A DNA stretch of 64,000 nucleotides from Sporothrix humicola (taxonomy: Eukaryota > Ascomycota > Sordariomycetes > Ophiostomatales > Ophiostomataceae), in contig WNYE01000004.1 of the NCBI GenBank assembly GCA_021396245.1, positions 711,820-775,819 on the forward strand, read 5' to 3'. Of this stretch, positions 34,467 to 44,736 are shown in pieces. Each line of letters opens with the position of its first letter. The first letter of the stretch is position 1. A model generated the notes under the pieces. It saw nothing but the letters and a program-made list of their open reading frames with translations, did not search any database and was not told the origin of the DNA. The translations under genes and the position numbers were made by a program.

Positions 34467-35737
34467 ATGACTTGCTCCAGGAGAGCAGCAAGACCAGATG
34501 ATGGATGCAACAACTCAGAAACCGAAACATTTGTACGTATCAACAGTAGACAAGCCAGCTGTGAGCTTACACTGACCCTCTCCAGCATTTCTTCTCACAA
34601 CTTCCACCAGAACTCCGCGTCAAGATCTGGGAATATAGCATGCCACCACCGCGAATCGTCTCGGTCCGGTGCGGAGCAAGAATGCCTTCAAAAAAGTCGT
34701 CAAGAGAATCGAAATGCAGTCGAACGTGTCAGTCGTCGACACTGACCTCAACACCGCCCTGGTGTACCTCACCAGCCCCGCTCCCCGCCACGCTGGCCGT
34801 CTGCCAAGAATCCCGCTTCGAAACTCTGCGCCATTATGCACCCATGTTTGGTATTGCCCGCCAGCCGGGCAACGTGTACTTTGATCCGTCCGGCGATATT
34901 TTGTTCTTTGGCCCCCGCGAGGGCTACATGGCGGCCGAGGCAGAACTGCGGACACTACTGGTGCTGGCCGATCCGGACGAGCTGGCGCTTGTGCAGCGGG
35001 TGGCACTGAGCGAGACTGTTTTGGGGCCGTCTGGCTCTTCGTCTGGCTCCTCATCGACCAACCTGGCGGTCGACGTGATCCTTCAGCTAAAGATGCGCCT
35101 ACCATCACTGAGGGAACTGATTGTTATGCCGCATGATGGAGACGAAAGTTCGAGTATGGTGTACAGCAGCGACACAGCCCTCGTCCCTCTCCCGCTGCCG
35201 CCAACAACATTTCCTCTGGCCGGGCCTGCAGTGCTAGAGTCTGCCGGACACGATACCGAATTCGACACAAGCCTGGCCACCGGACCGACCACCCGCCTGG
35301 CCCTCCAGATCCATACGGCGATGCGGCGAGTGTGTGTCGAAGCGCCCGGGTGGGCACCGCCAAGGTGGCGGATACTGGCTATTGGCAACGACAACGTTGG
35401 AAATGAAAAGGAACGGTCGAAGCGGATCGAAGAAAGACGGGGGTCTAGTGACCGGAGAGTGTCCACAAGCTCGAGCGCGAGCTCGAGCCACAACAAGAAG
35501 CCGGCAAAAAAGTCGAGCTCGGTGCCGTGCTGCCGCGGCTCCAGTGCGTCGCTGTGTGACTGCTGCGGGGGAGGAGATGATCGGTACACTGGGCACTCTG
35601 GACACTCTGGGCACTCTGGGCACTCAAGTCATTCCAGCCATCGAAATGGTGCCTCATCGCGGAAAAGTACCTCGAAAGAGCCCCGGTCTAGCTGTAGCCC
35701 TGCATTGTTGCGCGATGGCCGTCACACACGGCGTTGA
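34467..35737 (+). CDS. 2EXR-domain protein
   Basis: Two exons, 34467-34532 and 34586-35737, joined over a 53-nt intron (GTACGT..TCCAG), give 405 residues in the frame that stays open. Right after the splice comes FFSQLPPELRVKIWEYSMPP, the opening of the fungal 2EXR domain, followed later by LAVCQESRFETLRHYAPMFG and VYFDPSGDILFFG, the second half of that domain. 2EXR proteins are abundant in moulds, and their function is unknown. The C-terminal third is Ser/Lys/Arg-rich and holds Gly-His-Ser repeats and a Cys-rich patch. A 115-bp segment (about 34672-34787) inside the domain has far better coding character in another frame, so the residues between the two domain halves may be wrong (see findings). 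Confidence 0.75.
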
Positions 35738-36085
35738 CTATGTCCGAGTTTTTCTGTTTATTTTTGATTCTTAGGGTATATCAGAATGGCAGCATGGAAT
35801 TGGGCTCGAGGGGTAATGATCAGGAATGGTGTTTAGGAACTGGGAAACAGGTCAGGTCAGGTCAGGTCGGGCAACGGATATGGTATAATGAGATCTAATA
35901 ATATATTCAAGAAATTCAAACGCTATGATGTGTGTTTACGCAAGAAAAGTAGTAAGCAAATGTAGCCCCTTCCAATCGTTGCCTTCCTTTCGCAGGTGGT
36001 ATTTATGCTCGCCGTATATACAAAAAATAAAATGCAGAGAAAAAAAAAAAAAAAAATGATATATAACAAGATCAGACAATAAGGT
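35738..36085. other. Intergenic region between convergent 2EXR and hydrolase genes
   Basis: It contains the 3' ends of both genes, a short CAGGT repeat near 35849-35868 and a poly(A) run at 36040-36055. No gene is present. Confidence 0.5.
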
Positions 36086-39000
36086 TTAATGTGATGCCCC
36101 AATGCTTCCAAAGGCGGCCTGTTGGGGATATGCGGTTGGCGGCGCCACGGAGTATTGAGGGTATGATGGAGCCATGCTATACTGGGGGGATGTTGGCGGC
36201 TGTGGTTGATACCAATTTGTTGTCGGTGCAGCAGTGGCCGTCTGCACTGGTGTCGTCTGTGCATGTGTCATATGGAACTGCTGCTGGTATTGAACTTGCT
36301 GGTTCACTTGCTGGTTCACTTGTTGGTTCACCTGTTGGTGCACTTGGCCGTGGTTGTGGCCATGGTTGTCATCGTGCAGAATGGCCGGCGCAGAAGGCAT
36401 GGACGGCATGGTGGATGCCCGTCCACCCAAGCGCTGGTGCGATGCCGGATTGGTGTAGTTGAGACCGCGGCCAATGCCCTTTTGCCGTCCACGGACGATT
36501 GCTCCCAGAACCTTGCCGACGGCATTGAGGTCGCCCAGCATGCCGACGTGGCCACGGTCGGTGCTCACGTAGCCGTCGCGCACATAGCTGTAGCCGGGCG
36601 GCAGCGTCGCCTCCTTGGCCAGGACGACGCCGTCGCCCGTGCGGAACACGAGGTCGTCGTAGGCGTCGACACAGGCAATGGCGGCGCGGCTGCCGACGCG
36701 GGCAGCGTAGACGGTGGGTGTGCCCTTGCCATAGATGACGGCCATCGGTGGGTAAACGTTGTCGGCCGTGTGCTGCGGGTTGTGGGCGAGCTCGGAGCGG
36801 AACTGCTTGATTTCGGCAAGCGTGCGGGTCAGGTACTCGACAGACTTGGCCTGCTGGGGGTCGGCAGGTGGCGTGGGCGGCGGCGAGCCGGTCATGGACT
36901 GCTGGATGTCTTCAAACGTTTTGGCGACGGTAGGCGACGACGGGGTTGCACCGTTGGGAGGCCATTGCCCGTTGGACGAGTCTTCCACTTCGCCGGAACC
37001 ACCATCCTTGTCCATCTGGGGCGCGATAAGGCGGTCCTTGGCCAGGGATGCTGTAGCGGCGGCCGCCGCAGTCAATGCACGTCCGAAATGGGTGCTGCTG
37101 CGCTTGTTGGTGTTGCTGGTCGAGTTATTCGCACCAGAGTCCTGGTTGTTGTCGGCATTGCTGCTACCCACGAGCGTCTGGAATGCCGGCAATGCGGCCG
37201 GCGCCACACAGGGTGACCAACGGTACCGCATCCACTCGTTGATATCGTAGAAGTTGACGCGGTACTCCTCGGTCGGGTCGTTGCTGTTGACAAAACAGAA
37301 CCCGTCTTCTGGCAGAAAAACGAACGTGGTGCGCAGCGAAAAGTTGACCTGCGCTGTCAACACCTTCTCGTTGAGTAGCACTGCATCTCCGTTGCGCAGT
37401 GGGCCCAGGATGTTGATGCAGCGTTGCGGGACACCAGCAAACACAACACCCGAAAACAGCTCGGGCCGCTGGTTAATGACGTGCCGGGTGATGAGGCCGC
37501 CCAAACTGTGGGCAATCACAATGGCACCTCTGCCCTCGGGACCGGTATAGCCGGGTTGGTTGCAAGGCAGTGTCTCGAGGAAGGCGGCGAGCTGCTTGGA
37601 CAGACGGTGCGGGCTCAGGCGCCAGTCGTAGCCATAGTCGTGCACCCGCAGCAGACCCTTGCGGGCATTTTCACACTCGCGCAGCTTCTTGAAGAGACGC
37701 CGCGAAATATCGACGGGGCCAATGTGCTTGAGCATGCCCGACGGGAAGATGTGGTTGGGCATGTCCTCCTCGTCTTCCGGGTCGAGGCCGACTTCCATGT
37801 TGACCTTGCGAATGTTGAGGCCAACCTTGACAGGGACCCAGAGCTGGCGGTGTGGCGGTTCGGCCGACCGGAGAATGGAGCCACGGTAGCCGCCAAGCAC
37901 GACAATGTCGCCGGTCAAATTCTCGAGGGCTGCGTCCAGAGGCGAAGCTGGCTCCCGGGGTACCGAAGTCGTGCTGTTCTTCGCATCCGGGAAGAAACCC
38001 TTGGGCAGTTGTGGCATCTTGAAGGTCGGGCGGTCGAAGCTGTCCATGATGGCCTTCATGCGCGAGTTGACCTGCTCGCGAATGTGCTCAAACTGCTCCT
38101 CGTCGCCGTGAGACGGTGCTTTCGACAAGGTGTGGTACAACAGAGAATCGTCCGACGTCGACCGGCGCAGGCCATACGAGCGTTTCGAAGTGGTAGAAGG
38201 AGGGCGGTTCATGGGCGGGCGGCCGATACCCACATTCATCCCGGACAAGTCACCAGCAGGCGAGGCTGTCCCAGACGACAAACCTGCTGCCATGACATTT
38301 TGGCTGTGGCGGCGAGAGTACGGCTTCGGGTCGGGTGCCTGATACGCCTGGGACAGGGGCGAGGTCCGTTGCGTGGTGAAGAAGTTCTGGCCGCTTGTTG
38401 CCGTTGTTGGAGAGGTCTGCGGTGAAATTTTGCGGGATGATGGTGCGGAGGATGTCGAGCCATTGTTGTTGACAGTCGTGTTGCTGTTGTTGTTGTGATG
38501 GGAGAAGAAAGACGTTGTGCTCAGGTTGGGCAAGAAAGAGCCCGACTTGGGAAACGACAAGGATGACAGCGAGGAAATCGAAGGCATGGATGGAAGGGCC
38601 TTGGACAGTCGCTTGAGGGCATCCGAGCCGACAGATGACGACCGGTAATGACGTGCACCTGCCTGGAAAACAGACGACATAGCGCTCGGCTTGGACGGCT
38701 GTGGCCCGCTTGGGGCTGTCCCAGATGTCACAAGTCGCGCATTCGCCGTGTTCTTTGCGTTCGTCGTGCTGGGTGCGGGTGCCGGGGGTTGGGTCGACGG
38801 CGGCGTTGATATTGTTGCGCTGTGCATCCGTGAGGTGAGGTTGGACACGGAGACATCCGGAATTGGTGGGAGGTTGGTGTCAAAGAACCCACCGCCGACA
38901 TTTGAGTTGATCATCTCGTCCATTGCCATGGCCTTTTCGACGGCCGGAGTCCGTGGCAGCGACAACCGTGTGGCTATGGGGCTGATCGCCGGCTGCATAA

Positions 39001-39619
39001 ACGACTGGGCATCGTCCTCTTCATCGTAAATGTCGCCATTGTTGTGGAGTGCCCCCGGAGACGTGTTGAGCATCGGCGGATGTGCGCGCACATATGTATA
39101 TCTTCCGTTCGAGTTCGCAATCGGGACTTGGACATATTGCACTTGATCTTGTGCTTGTCCTTCGGACGAGAAATTAATTGGCGCCTCCGGTGTCATTGAG
39201 TTGCCAAGCCCGTATGTGGAATCCTGTGATGTCTCTTGAGGCGCCCAGTGGCCGTTATTGTTACCGTAGTTGTTGCTGTCTTGAGGGACCTGCTGGTGAT
39301 AGCCATCCTGGGTAACTTGCTGGTTGTGTTGGTAATGCTGGTCGTCTGCGTTGTTTTGCTGGTAGTAGCCATCCTGAGTGGCTTGCTGGCCGCTGTCGTT
39401 CGAAGGCGCCTGTGCGTAGTAGCCATTCTGCGGAACTTGCACGTAGTAACCATCTGGAGTCTGTACATAGTACACATTCTGCCGCTGCTGGCCATTTGAA
39501 TGTTCTTGTTGATAATAGCCGTCTTGACACCCTTGCTGATAATAGCCGCCTTGGGAGCCTTGCTGGTGATTACCATATTGCCCTTGTTGATAGGGCTGGC
39601 CATGATTGTTGTTTTCCAT
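36086..39619 (-). CDS. Large alpha/beta hydrolase (LCAT/lipase-like) with Q/Y-rich ends
   Basis: A single exon of 1177 codons. Residues 1-120 are rich in Tyr, Gln, Asn and Gly with repeated GYYQQ and DGYYVQ units. About 200-560 is Ser/Thr/Pro-rich and probably disordered. The hydrolase domain begins near IVVLGGYRGSILRSAEPPHR and contains the nucleophile elbow AHSLGG with Ser705. Asp996 in RTGDGVVL and His1024 in DRGHVGMLGD sit where LCAT-like lipases carry the acid and base, which is my inference. A low-complexity insert separates Ser from Asp/His. The tail has three NQQV repeats and a Pro/Gln/Tyr-rich end. It is much longer than simple lipases of 300-500 residues. Substrate is unknown; a phospholipid or sterol-ester acyl hydrolase is plausible. 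No signal peptide is seen, so it is probably cytosolic. Confidence 0.8.
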   Translation of the reverse strand: MENNNHGQPYQQGQYGNHQQGSQGGYYQQGCQDGYYQQEHSNGQQRQNVYYVQTPDGYYVQVPQNGYYAQAPSNDSGQQATQDGYYQQNNADDQHYQHNQQVTQDGYHQQVPQDSNNYGNNNGHWAPQETSQDSTYGLGNSMTPEAPINFSSEGQAQDQVQYVQVPIANSNGRYTYVRAHPPMLNTSPGALHNNGDIYDEEDDAQSFMQPAISPIATRLSLPRTPAVEKAMAMDEMINSNVGGGFFDTNLPPIPDVSVSNLTSRMHSATISTPPSTQPPAPAPSTTNAKNTANARLVTSGTAPSGPQPSKPSAMSSVFQAGARHYRSSSVGSDALKRLSKALPSMPSISSLSSLSFPKSGSFLPNLSTTSFFSHHNNNSNTTVNNNGSTSSAPSSRKISPQTSPTTATSGQNFFTTQRTSPLSQAYQAPDPKPYSRRHSQNVMAAGLSSGTASPAGDLSGMNVGIGRPPMNRPPSTTSKRSYGLRRSTSDDSLLYHTLSKAPSHGDEEQFEHIREQVNSRMKAIMDSFDRPTFKMPQLPKGFFPDAKNSTTSVPREPASPLDAALENLTGDIVVLGGYRGSILRSAEPPHRQLWVPVKVGLNIRKVNMEVGLDPEDEEDMPNHIFPSGMLKHIGPVDISRRLFKKLRECENARKGLLRVHDYGYDWRLSPHRLSKQLAAFLETLPCNQPGYTGPEGRGAIVIAHSLGGLITRHVINQRPELFSGVVFAGVPQRCINILGPLRNGDAVLLNEKVLTAQVNFSLRTTFVFLPEDGFCFVNSNDPTEEYRVNFYDINEWMRYRWSPCVAPAALPAFQTLVGSSNADNNQDSGANNSTSNTNKRSSTHFGRALTAAAAATASLAKDRLIAPQMDKDGGSGEVEDSSNGQWPPNGATPSSPTVAKTFEDIQQSMTGSPPPTPPADPQQAKSVEYLTRTLAEIKQFRSELAHNPQHTADNVYPPMAVIYGKGTPTVYAARVGSRAAIACVDAYDDLVFRTGDGVVLAKEATLPPGYSYVRDGYVSTDRGHVGMLGDLNAVGKVLGAIVRGRQKGIGRGLNYTNPASHQRLGGRASTMPSMPSAPAILHDDNHGHNHGQVHQQVNQQVNQQVNQQVQYQQQFHMTHAQTTPVQTATAAPTTNWYQPQPPTSPQYSMAPSYPQYSVAPPTAYPQQAAFGSIGASH

Positions 39620-42600
39620 TGTGTCCGGGGTGGAGGGAGCCCTGGCCTTGTTCCTGGATTCGAAAAGGCGACCGTTGGACTGAGTCTGTTGGCCGTGCTT
39701 TTGTTCGTTTCTAGATCTCGTTCCAGAAGGAAGATAAAAGGCTTGTTGCTAACTAATAGCGGCGATGCATCCTTGGCCGAAAAGGCGGCTCAGGAAGCTT
39801 GTGAAAAGCTCAGGAACGGCGTCGGTTGGGTTGTAATCAACCCAATTGGGTCCAGCAGGGTGCAAATATGGTCGAAAGATATTTGAAAATGAGGATTGAG
39901 GCTCGAATCAATGCGAATGGGGAAAAAGAAGCTGGCACGAGGACAATTGAGAGAAATTGTGAAATGTCGTAGCAAAAAAGGCCGGCTTATCCGGAGGCGG
40001 GCACCCACGATCCGCTATCCGTTGCTTCTCTTTCCCTTTGGTAATCTGTACTGGAGCTGGAAATACAACAGACGAAAAACAAAGGGAAAATGGAACTAGG
40101 GATATGAGGTAAAAGGTTCAAAGGCGACAATCAGTGGGTGGCGGTTGTGGGTTTTCTGGCGGCAAAGCTAAGGGACCACAAGAAGCTCATAAGCTAGAGG
40201 GATCTCCGTGACGGACGAGAACAAAGGGAATTTTAGGAGAATTGAAAGGAAGAAACGAAGATGCAAGTATGCCAGATCAGATGGGACGATGCTGCACAAA
40301 AGAGTCGGCGGAGGACTGAGCTAGATGGGGCAAGTAAGAGAGGAGAAAGAGAGCTAAAGCGGACCGGGAGCCGTTTGGGTGATTGAGTGAAAAAATGAAG
40401 AGGAATAATTGTGAAAAGGGATAGATTGATGTGTTGAAATAGAGGCTCGAAAAAGAAGTTATCTTGACAAAATCACATGAAAACTGGCGATAAACTGCAA
40501 AGATAGTAAACAACATGAGAAGGATCACAAAAATGGATGCCAAGATATGGGGAACGGGCTGAATTAAAAAGAAAAATAGAAACAACAAGATCGAATAAGG
40601 CAGCCACAATTGACCGCGGAACCAAGCGCCTCGACTGAACTTTTTACAAAAGAAAAAACAAGCATTTCCGAGAGGATTTGCAGGATTGGGTACGTCGGAG
40701 GAAAACACCCAGCTGGGACTGGTAATGGATTGGCTTTTGTGGGATTTTGGGGGTCCAAGGACCAAATCACGTCCATCTGTGGCATAACAGACGAACCGAA
40801 TTAAGTGCTGACGGAGTTTCGCAGAAAGTAGACGAGACTCCTCGTTCCACTAGCAAATCACGGGTCTCCAAACCACAGCCATTGACGCCGTTGGAAAACA
40901 AGAGAAAAGCTGGAAATGGCAGAGAGGGGCGTAAGATAGAATGGGTCTTAGCAGGAAGGCTGAGTATCTGACTGGCACTATTATTTGTCGATCGTGGGTT
41001 TGTATGACACTGTCAACAAAAGGACCGTCAAAATGCAAAGACCCAGAACGAAACACACGGCCATGAGCCTTGAATTGGGGCAAAAGCCGTTCGCGGTTCA
41101 TGTGTGGCTGTTCTGATTGCTTTCTGGGGTCTGATTGCTTCAACTTGTGGCTCTCAACTCGCTGCCGTTGTATTGTAGATGGGCCAGAAGCTGCGCGAAG
41201 GGACAAAAAGATAGGGCGCAGGGCTGGGCTGGACTGGACCTATCTTTTCTGTCAAAGCCGCAGAGAAGTGCAAATTTGCAAAAGCAAAATAGGAAAGAGA
41301 ACAAAACAGCGGAAAGGTGCAAGAAGGTGCAAAAGACGAAAAGGGATTGTCGCGTGCGTTAGGCTGCTGTCAATGCAAGTATGAAAGTGTCAAATGCCAA
41401 TGCAGTGGCAGTGAAAAGAAAAGAACCACTCACCCTATCCATCGGTCGATGGTATCCCGGTGTGGGAAAGTCGGTTGTGGCTCCGGGCGTTTAGGGCGCC
41501 AAACGCGAATGCGACGAACCCGAGTCCTTCGAGCTCTCCTTGCTTGGTCTCTGTTTCTATCGATTTGGTGGACTAGAATAGGGACCGGGATTGGGCTGCA
41601 AAAACCGGGCGTAGGTTCAAGAAGGCAGAATTGTGGTAGTCGATCAGTTGGGCGGCTGCGGCTCGTGGTCAATGCTTTGCTGGTCTGATCTCATCTTACC
41701 TTTTTGCTATTTCAGATAGCGTAGAGTGCACTCCGTAAAGTTAGTATTTTACGAAGTTGCATGGTGTCGAGAGTGGGCAATGGATATCGTCAGAAAGACG
41801 AAAGACGGAAAGGACGAAAGAATAGATCACGAACTTTTTGTCACAAGATAGGGGTTTACTGTTTCTCGTCTTTAGTTTCCATTTTGGGCCAGAGTTACAA
41901 AAGGGCAGGTTCGTTCCTTCCCGCAATCTAGATGCCCATCTCGTTGTCCTTCCTTCGTCTGGTTTTTGTTGTTCTGTGAGAACGGAAGGAAGGAGCGAAC
42001 GAGCTCTAGAGCTCCCACTCCGTAGCAATGGTGAGATTTGCTCCGTCGCGTACCGCAAACTACACACTACGACGTCAGATACGACGTATCTCGCCTGCCA
42101 CAGAGCGCTTGTGTGCAATTATTTTTTATTATTGCGTCAGACTGAGAATAATCGTTGGACACATTGACGCACAAAAATAACACTTACGTTGTATGCCATG
42201 TTTACGGCGGATTACGCTGTGAGATTTCCCCATGAAGGTCGATTCACGCGATCGCTCTTTCCGCGGAAGAACGTCAAAATGTCAACTAGAACACAAAACA
42301 CATCGATCGCGCTTGCCTAAGGTTGATTGACAGTTGGTTGCCACTGCCATATTGTACTGTAATTCCTGCCAAAACAATACAGTATTTTGCCTTCCTAATA
42401 AAGTATAGCCTGACGTCATGCATTCAGTGGTGGCGCGTGCCCAATACAATTACAGCGCCTCACAGCGCTTATCACAGTGCATTGATGCATTAACATGTGC
42501 AGAGCCTCTCGTCTCACCGTCAATATTGGCGACCGTGGTGTAAGGTAGATAGATTTGGAAACGGGATAAGAAACAAATAAAGAAAGTGTTATTCCTAAGA

Positions 42601-42707
42601 TTATGAATGAGACAAAAATACGAACGGATATCTATAGTATTGTAACAAAAAAAGAAGGGAAAGATGAAGGCATCCCCTATCATCTCACCACGTCCCACCG
42701 AGACCGC
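39620..42707. other. Intergenic region upstream of the hydrolase gene
   Basis: No gene is recognised. The part next to 39619 is the hydrolase promoter and leader. ACTCCGTA octamers lie at 41730-41737 and 42017-42024. An open frame directly after the GST stop (42450-42698) looks like 3' UTR, not coding. Confidence 0.45.
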
Positions 42708-43706
42708 CTACTGCGAATCCGGAAGGAGCTTGAACTTGCCTCCCTCAAGCTTCTTGATCTCTTCGACCGACTGCAGATAGCCGGGCTCCTTCTCCAGGCG
42801 CTCGAGGTACTCGAACGTCTTGGGAAACTTGCTCGGCAGCGAGGCGCCGTCAATGGTAAAGTCGGATGCGCGCTCGCGCACAGCAAAGAGCGGGTAGCTC
42901 AGCATAATGTCGGCGGCCGTCAGGTGGTCGCCGCACAGGTAGCCGGTGCCATCAGCCTCAGAGGGCGCCGCCGCCAGGTACGACTCGAGCAGCTCCAGGT
43001 TCTTCTTGACGTTGGGCATGATGAAGACGCCGTTGATCTTGTTGGCAATGGCGCTGGAGATGGGGCGGACGAGCCACGGGACCTGGGGGCCTTTCAAGTT
43101 CGACGTCACGAGGAAGAACACAAGGAAGGGCATCAGCGAGCCCTCGGCGTAGTACATGAGGTACTGGAAGCGCAGCCAGGCGGCCGTCTCGCCGCCAACG
43201 GCACCCTCCTGGCCATCCTTCCACTTCTTGGGGACAAGCGGCGAGTTGTGGCCCCAGTGGTCACAGAGATATTCGCTGATAAAGCCGCTCTCGGCGAGAA
43301 CCTGGGGCTTCACATCGGGGCCGGCACTCGCGGGCGGAATGACGGTAATGACCGGCGACTTGCCGAGAGGATGAACCTTGGCGAGCTCGGGAGGAGCGAA
43401 TGCAGTCTTCTCGCGGTGGTAGACCTTGATCTCATACGGCACCTTGAGCTCGGCTATTTGAGGTTAGTATCACATGTAAATTTTAGTTCTCTCCGAAAAC
43501 GAAGCTATTCCAAGGGATACATACTCATGAGCCAGAGGATGCGCTGAGCGCGAGAGCTGTCGAGCCTGTAAACAAAAGAAAATGTATCAGTATGTTGAAT
43601 TGTTTATATAAGCCATGATCGGCCTTGTAAGGCATGAGAATCCTCACGACGGGACATTTGGGTGTTCTTACCAGTGAAGGATCACTTTTGCTTGATTGGA
43701 GGCCAT
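42708..43706 (-). CDS. Glutathione S-transferase, Gtt1-like
   Basis: Three exons, 43706-43672, 43565-43525 and 43453-42708, give 273 residues. The small first exons splice to MASNQAKVILHWLDSSRAQR, then ILWLMTELKVPYEIKVYHR, a thioredoxin-like N-terminal GST domain. PLGKSPVITV and AESGFISEYL supply the cis-proline and glutathione-contact ESG motif. The C-terminal helical domain includes YLCGDHLTAADIMLSYPLFA, with the conserved N-capping/hydrophobic-staple Asp. The HWLDxSRAQR start matches yeast Gtt1 and its mould relatives. It conjugates glutathione to electrophiles or reduces peroxides, in stress defence. A CCAAT box reads towards the gene 12 bp before the ATG, and another lies about 65 bp upstream. 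Confidence 0.92.
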
Positions 43707-44736
43707 GGCGATTGATGATTGGTCGATTGCGGCAAAATGCGACAATAAGATGACGGTGAGATCCGATTGATTGGTCGTTATATTGTGAAAGGGTTCTGAA
43801 TATCGTCAAGATTTTTGTCCTTGTGTGAATTCGGATTGTATGAAAAGGGAAGAAAAAGGGAATTGAGATCAGAAGACAAAATCTACTTAGATCGTCTCTT
43901 AAACAAGATTGAACGACCGTCGTCATGGGCAAAGAGGTACAAGTGCTAAGAGGGGCGAGGCGATCGAACGGCTTCTTAAGCTTCCGAGGAGCTGTCACGT
44001 GTTAGTCTGCGGCCGAACTAGCTGACCCGCTCCGTTTTGTGATATACCAACGGACATCCTACAAAAAAGGCATGGCCAGCTCGCCAAGCTGCCAGCCTTA
44101 CCTTGATGCCGGCATTCATGAACACCGAGACCGAAAGTCTCCGGCATTCTTACGATGCCGGGGCAGGTTTTGTTGTCTTTACTGAGAAAAGAATGATTTT
44201 TACACTCCAAAGTCGTCTGCCGTCTTATTCTCGTATTTCGCTTTTTTTCTTCCTTCCAACCACGAGTCGCCTGTTTTCTACCGATTTGGGATGGTACGGT
44301 TCGCATTCGCTTACAGTTTTGCCTCATGGTCCTTGTGCGGACCTTGTTACATCATATGAGAATGCATCCTGTTATGTTGCAAACGAAAAGAGGCCGGCAC
44401 AGACGGCAGATATGACTCCGACAATGACCACAATGCTGTTCTGTGCCCGAATGATTACTCATAATGAATATTATTTATGGCAGAGTGGCTGAAATTCTTT
44501 TTCATTTTTCATATTCTACTCCCGGCGAAAAAAGTAATCCTGTAATATTATGAGAAAAAAAACTCAAAAACAACCAACATAAAAAACGCATCAAAGAATA
44601 AGCTTAAAATAGAGCTTCCTTTTTGGTTTAACCACCGACCCCGTCTGGTGACCCTTCGGCCAGTCCGTGTCTATGAATCCAGATAACTTGAACAATGGCC
44701 GTTGACTGGCCCTTCCTTTCTGCACCTCGCAAGAGT
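43707..44736. other. Intergenic region between the GST and ret2 genes
   Basis: It holds the GST promoter (reverse CCAAT boxes at 43718-43722 and 43770-43774) and the 3' UTR of ret2. No gene is recognised. Confidence 0.5.

Noticed and set aside
36206..38425. Two long + strand frames of over 330 codons across the hydrolase gene
   Set aside because: Both are antisense to the conserved hydrolase domain with its AHSLGG motif; composition is typical of shadow frames.
42450..42698. 82 open codons in frame after the glutathione S-transferase TAG
   Set aside because: Considered as another readthrough tail, but the text is Phe/Cys/Tyr/Asn-rich with AT-rich codons and looks like 3' UTR. It serves as a reminder that short post-stop openness can be chance.
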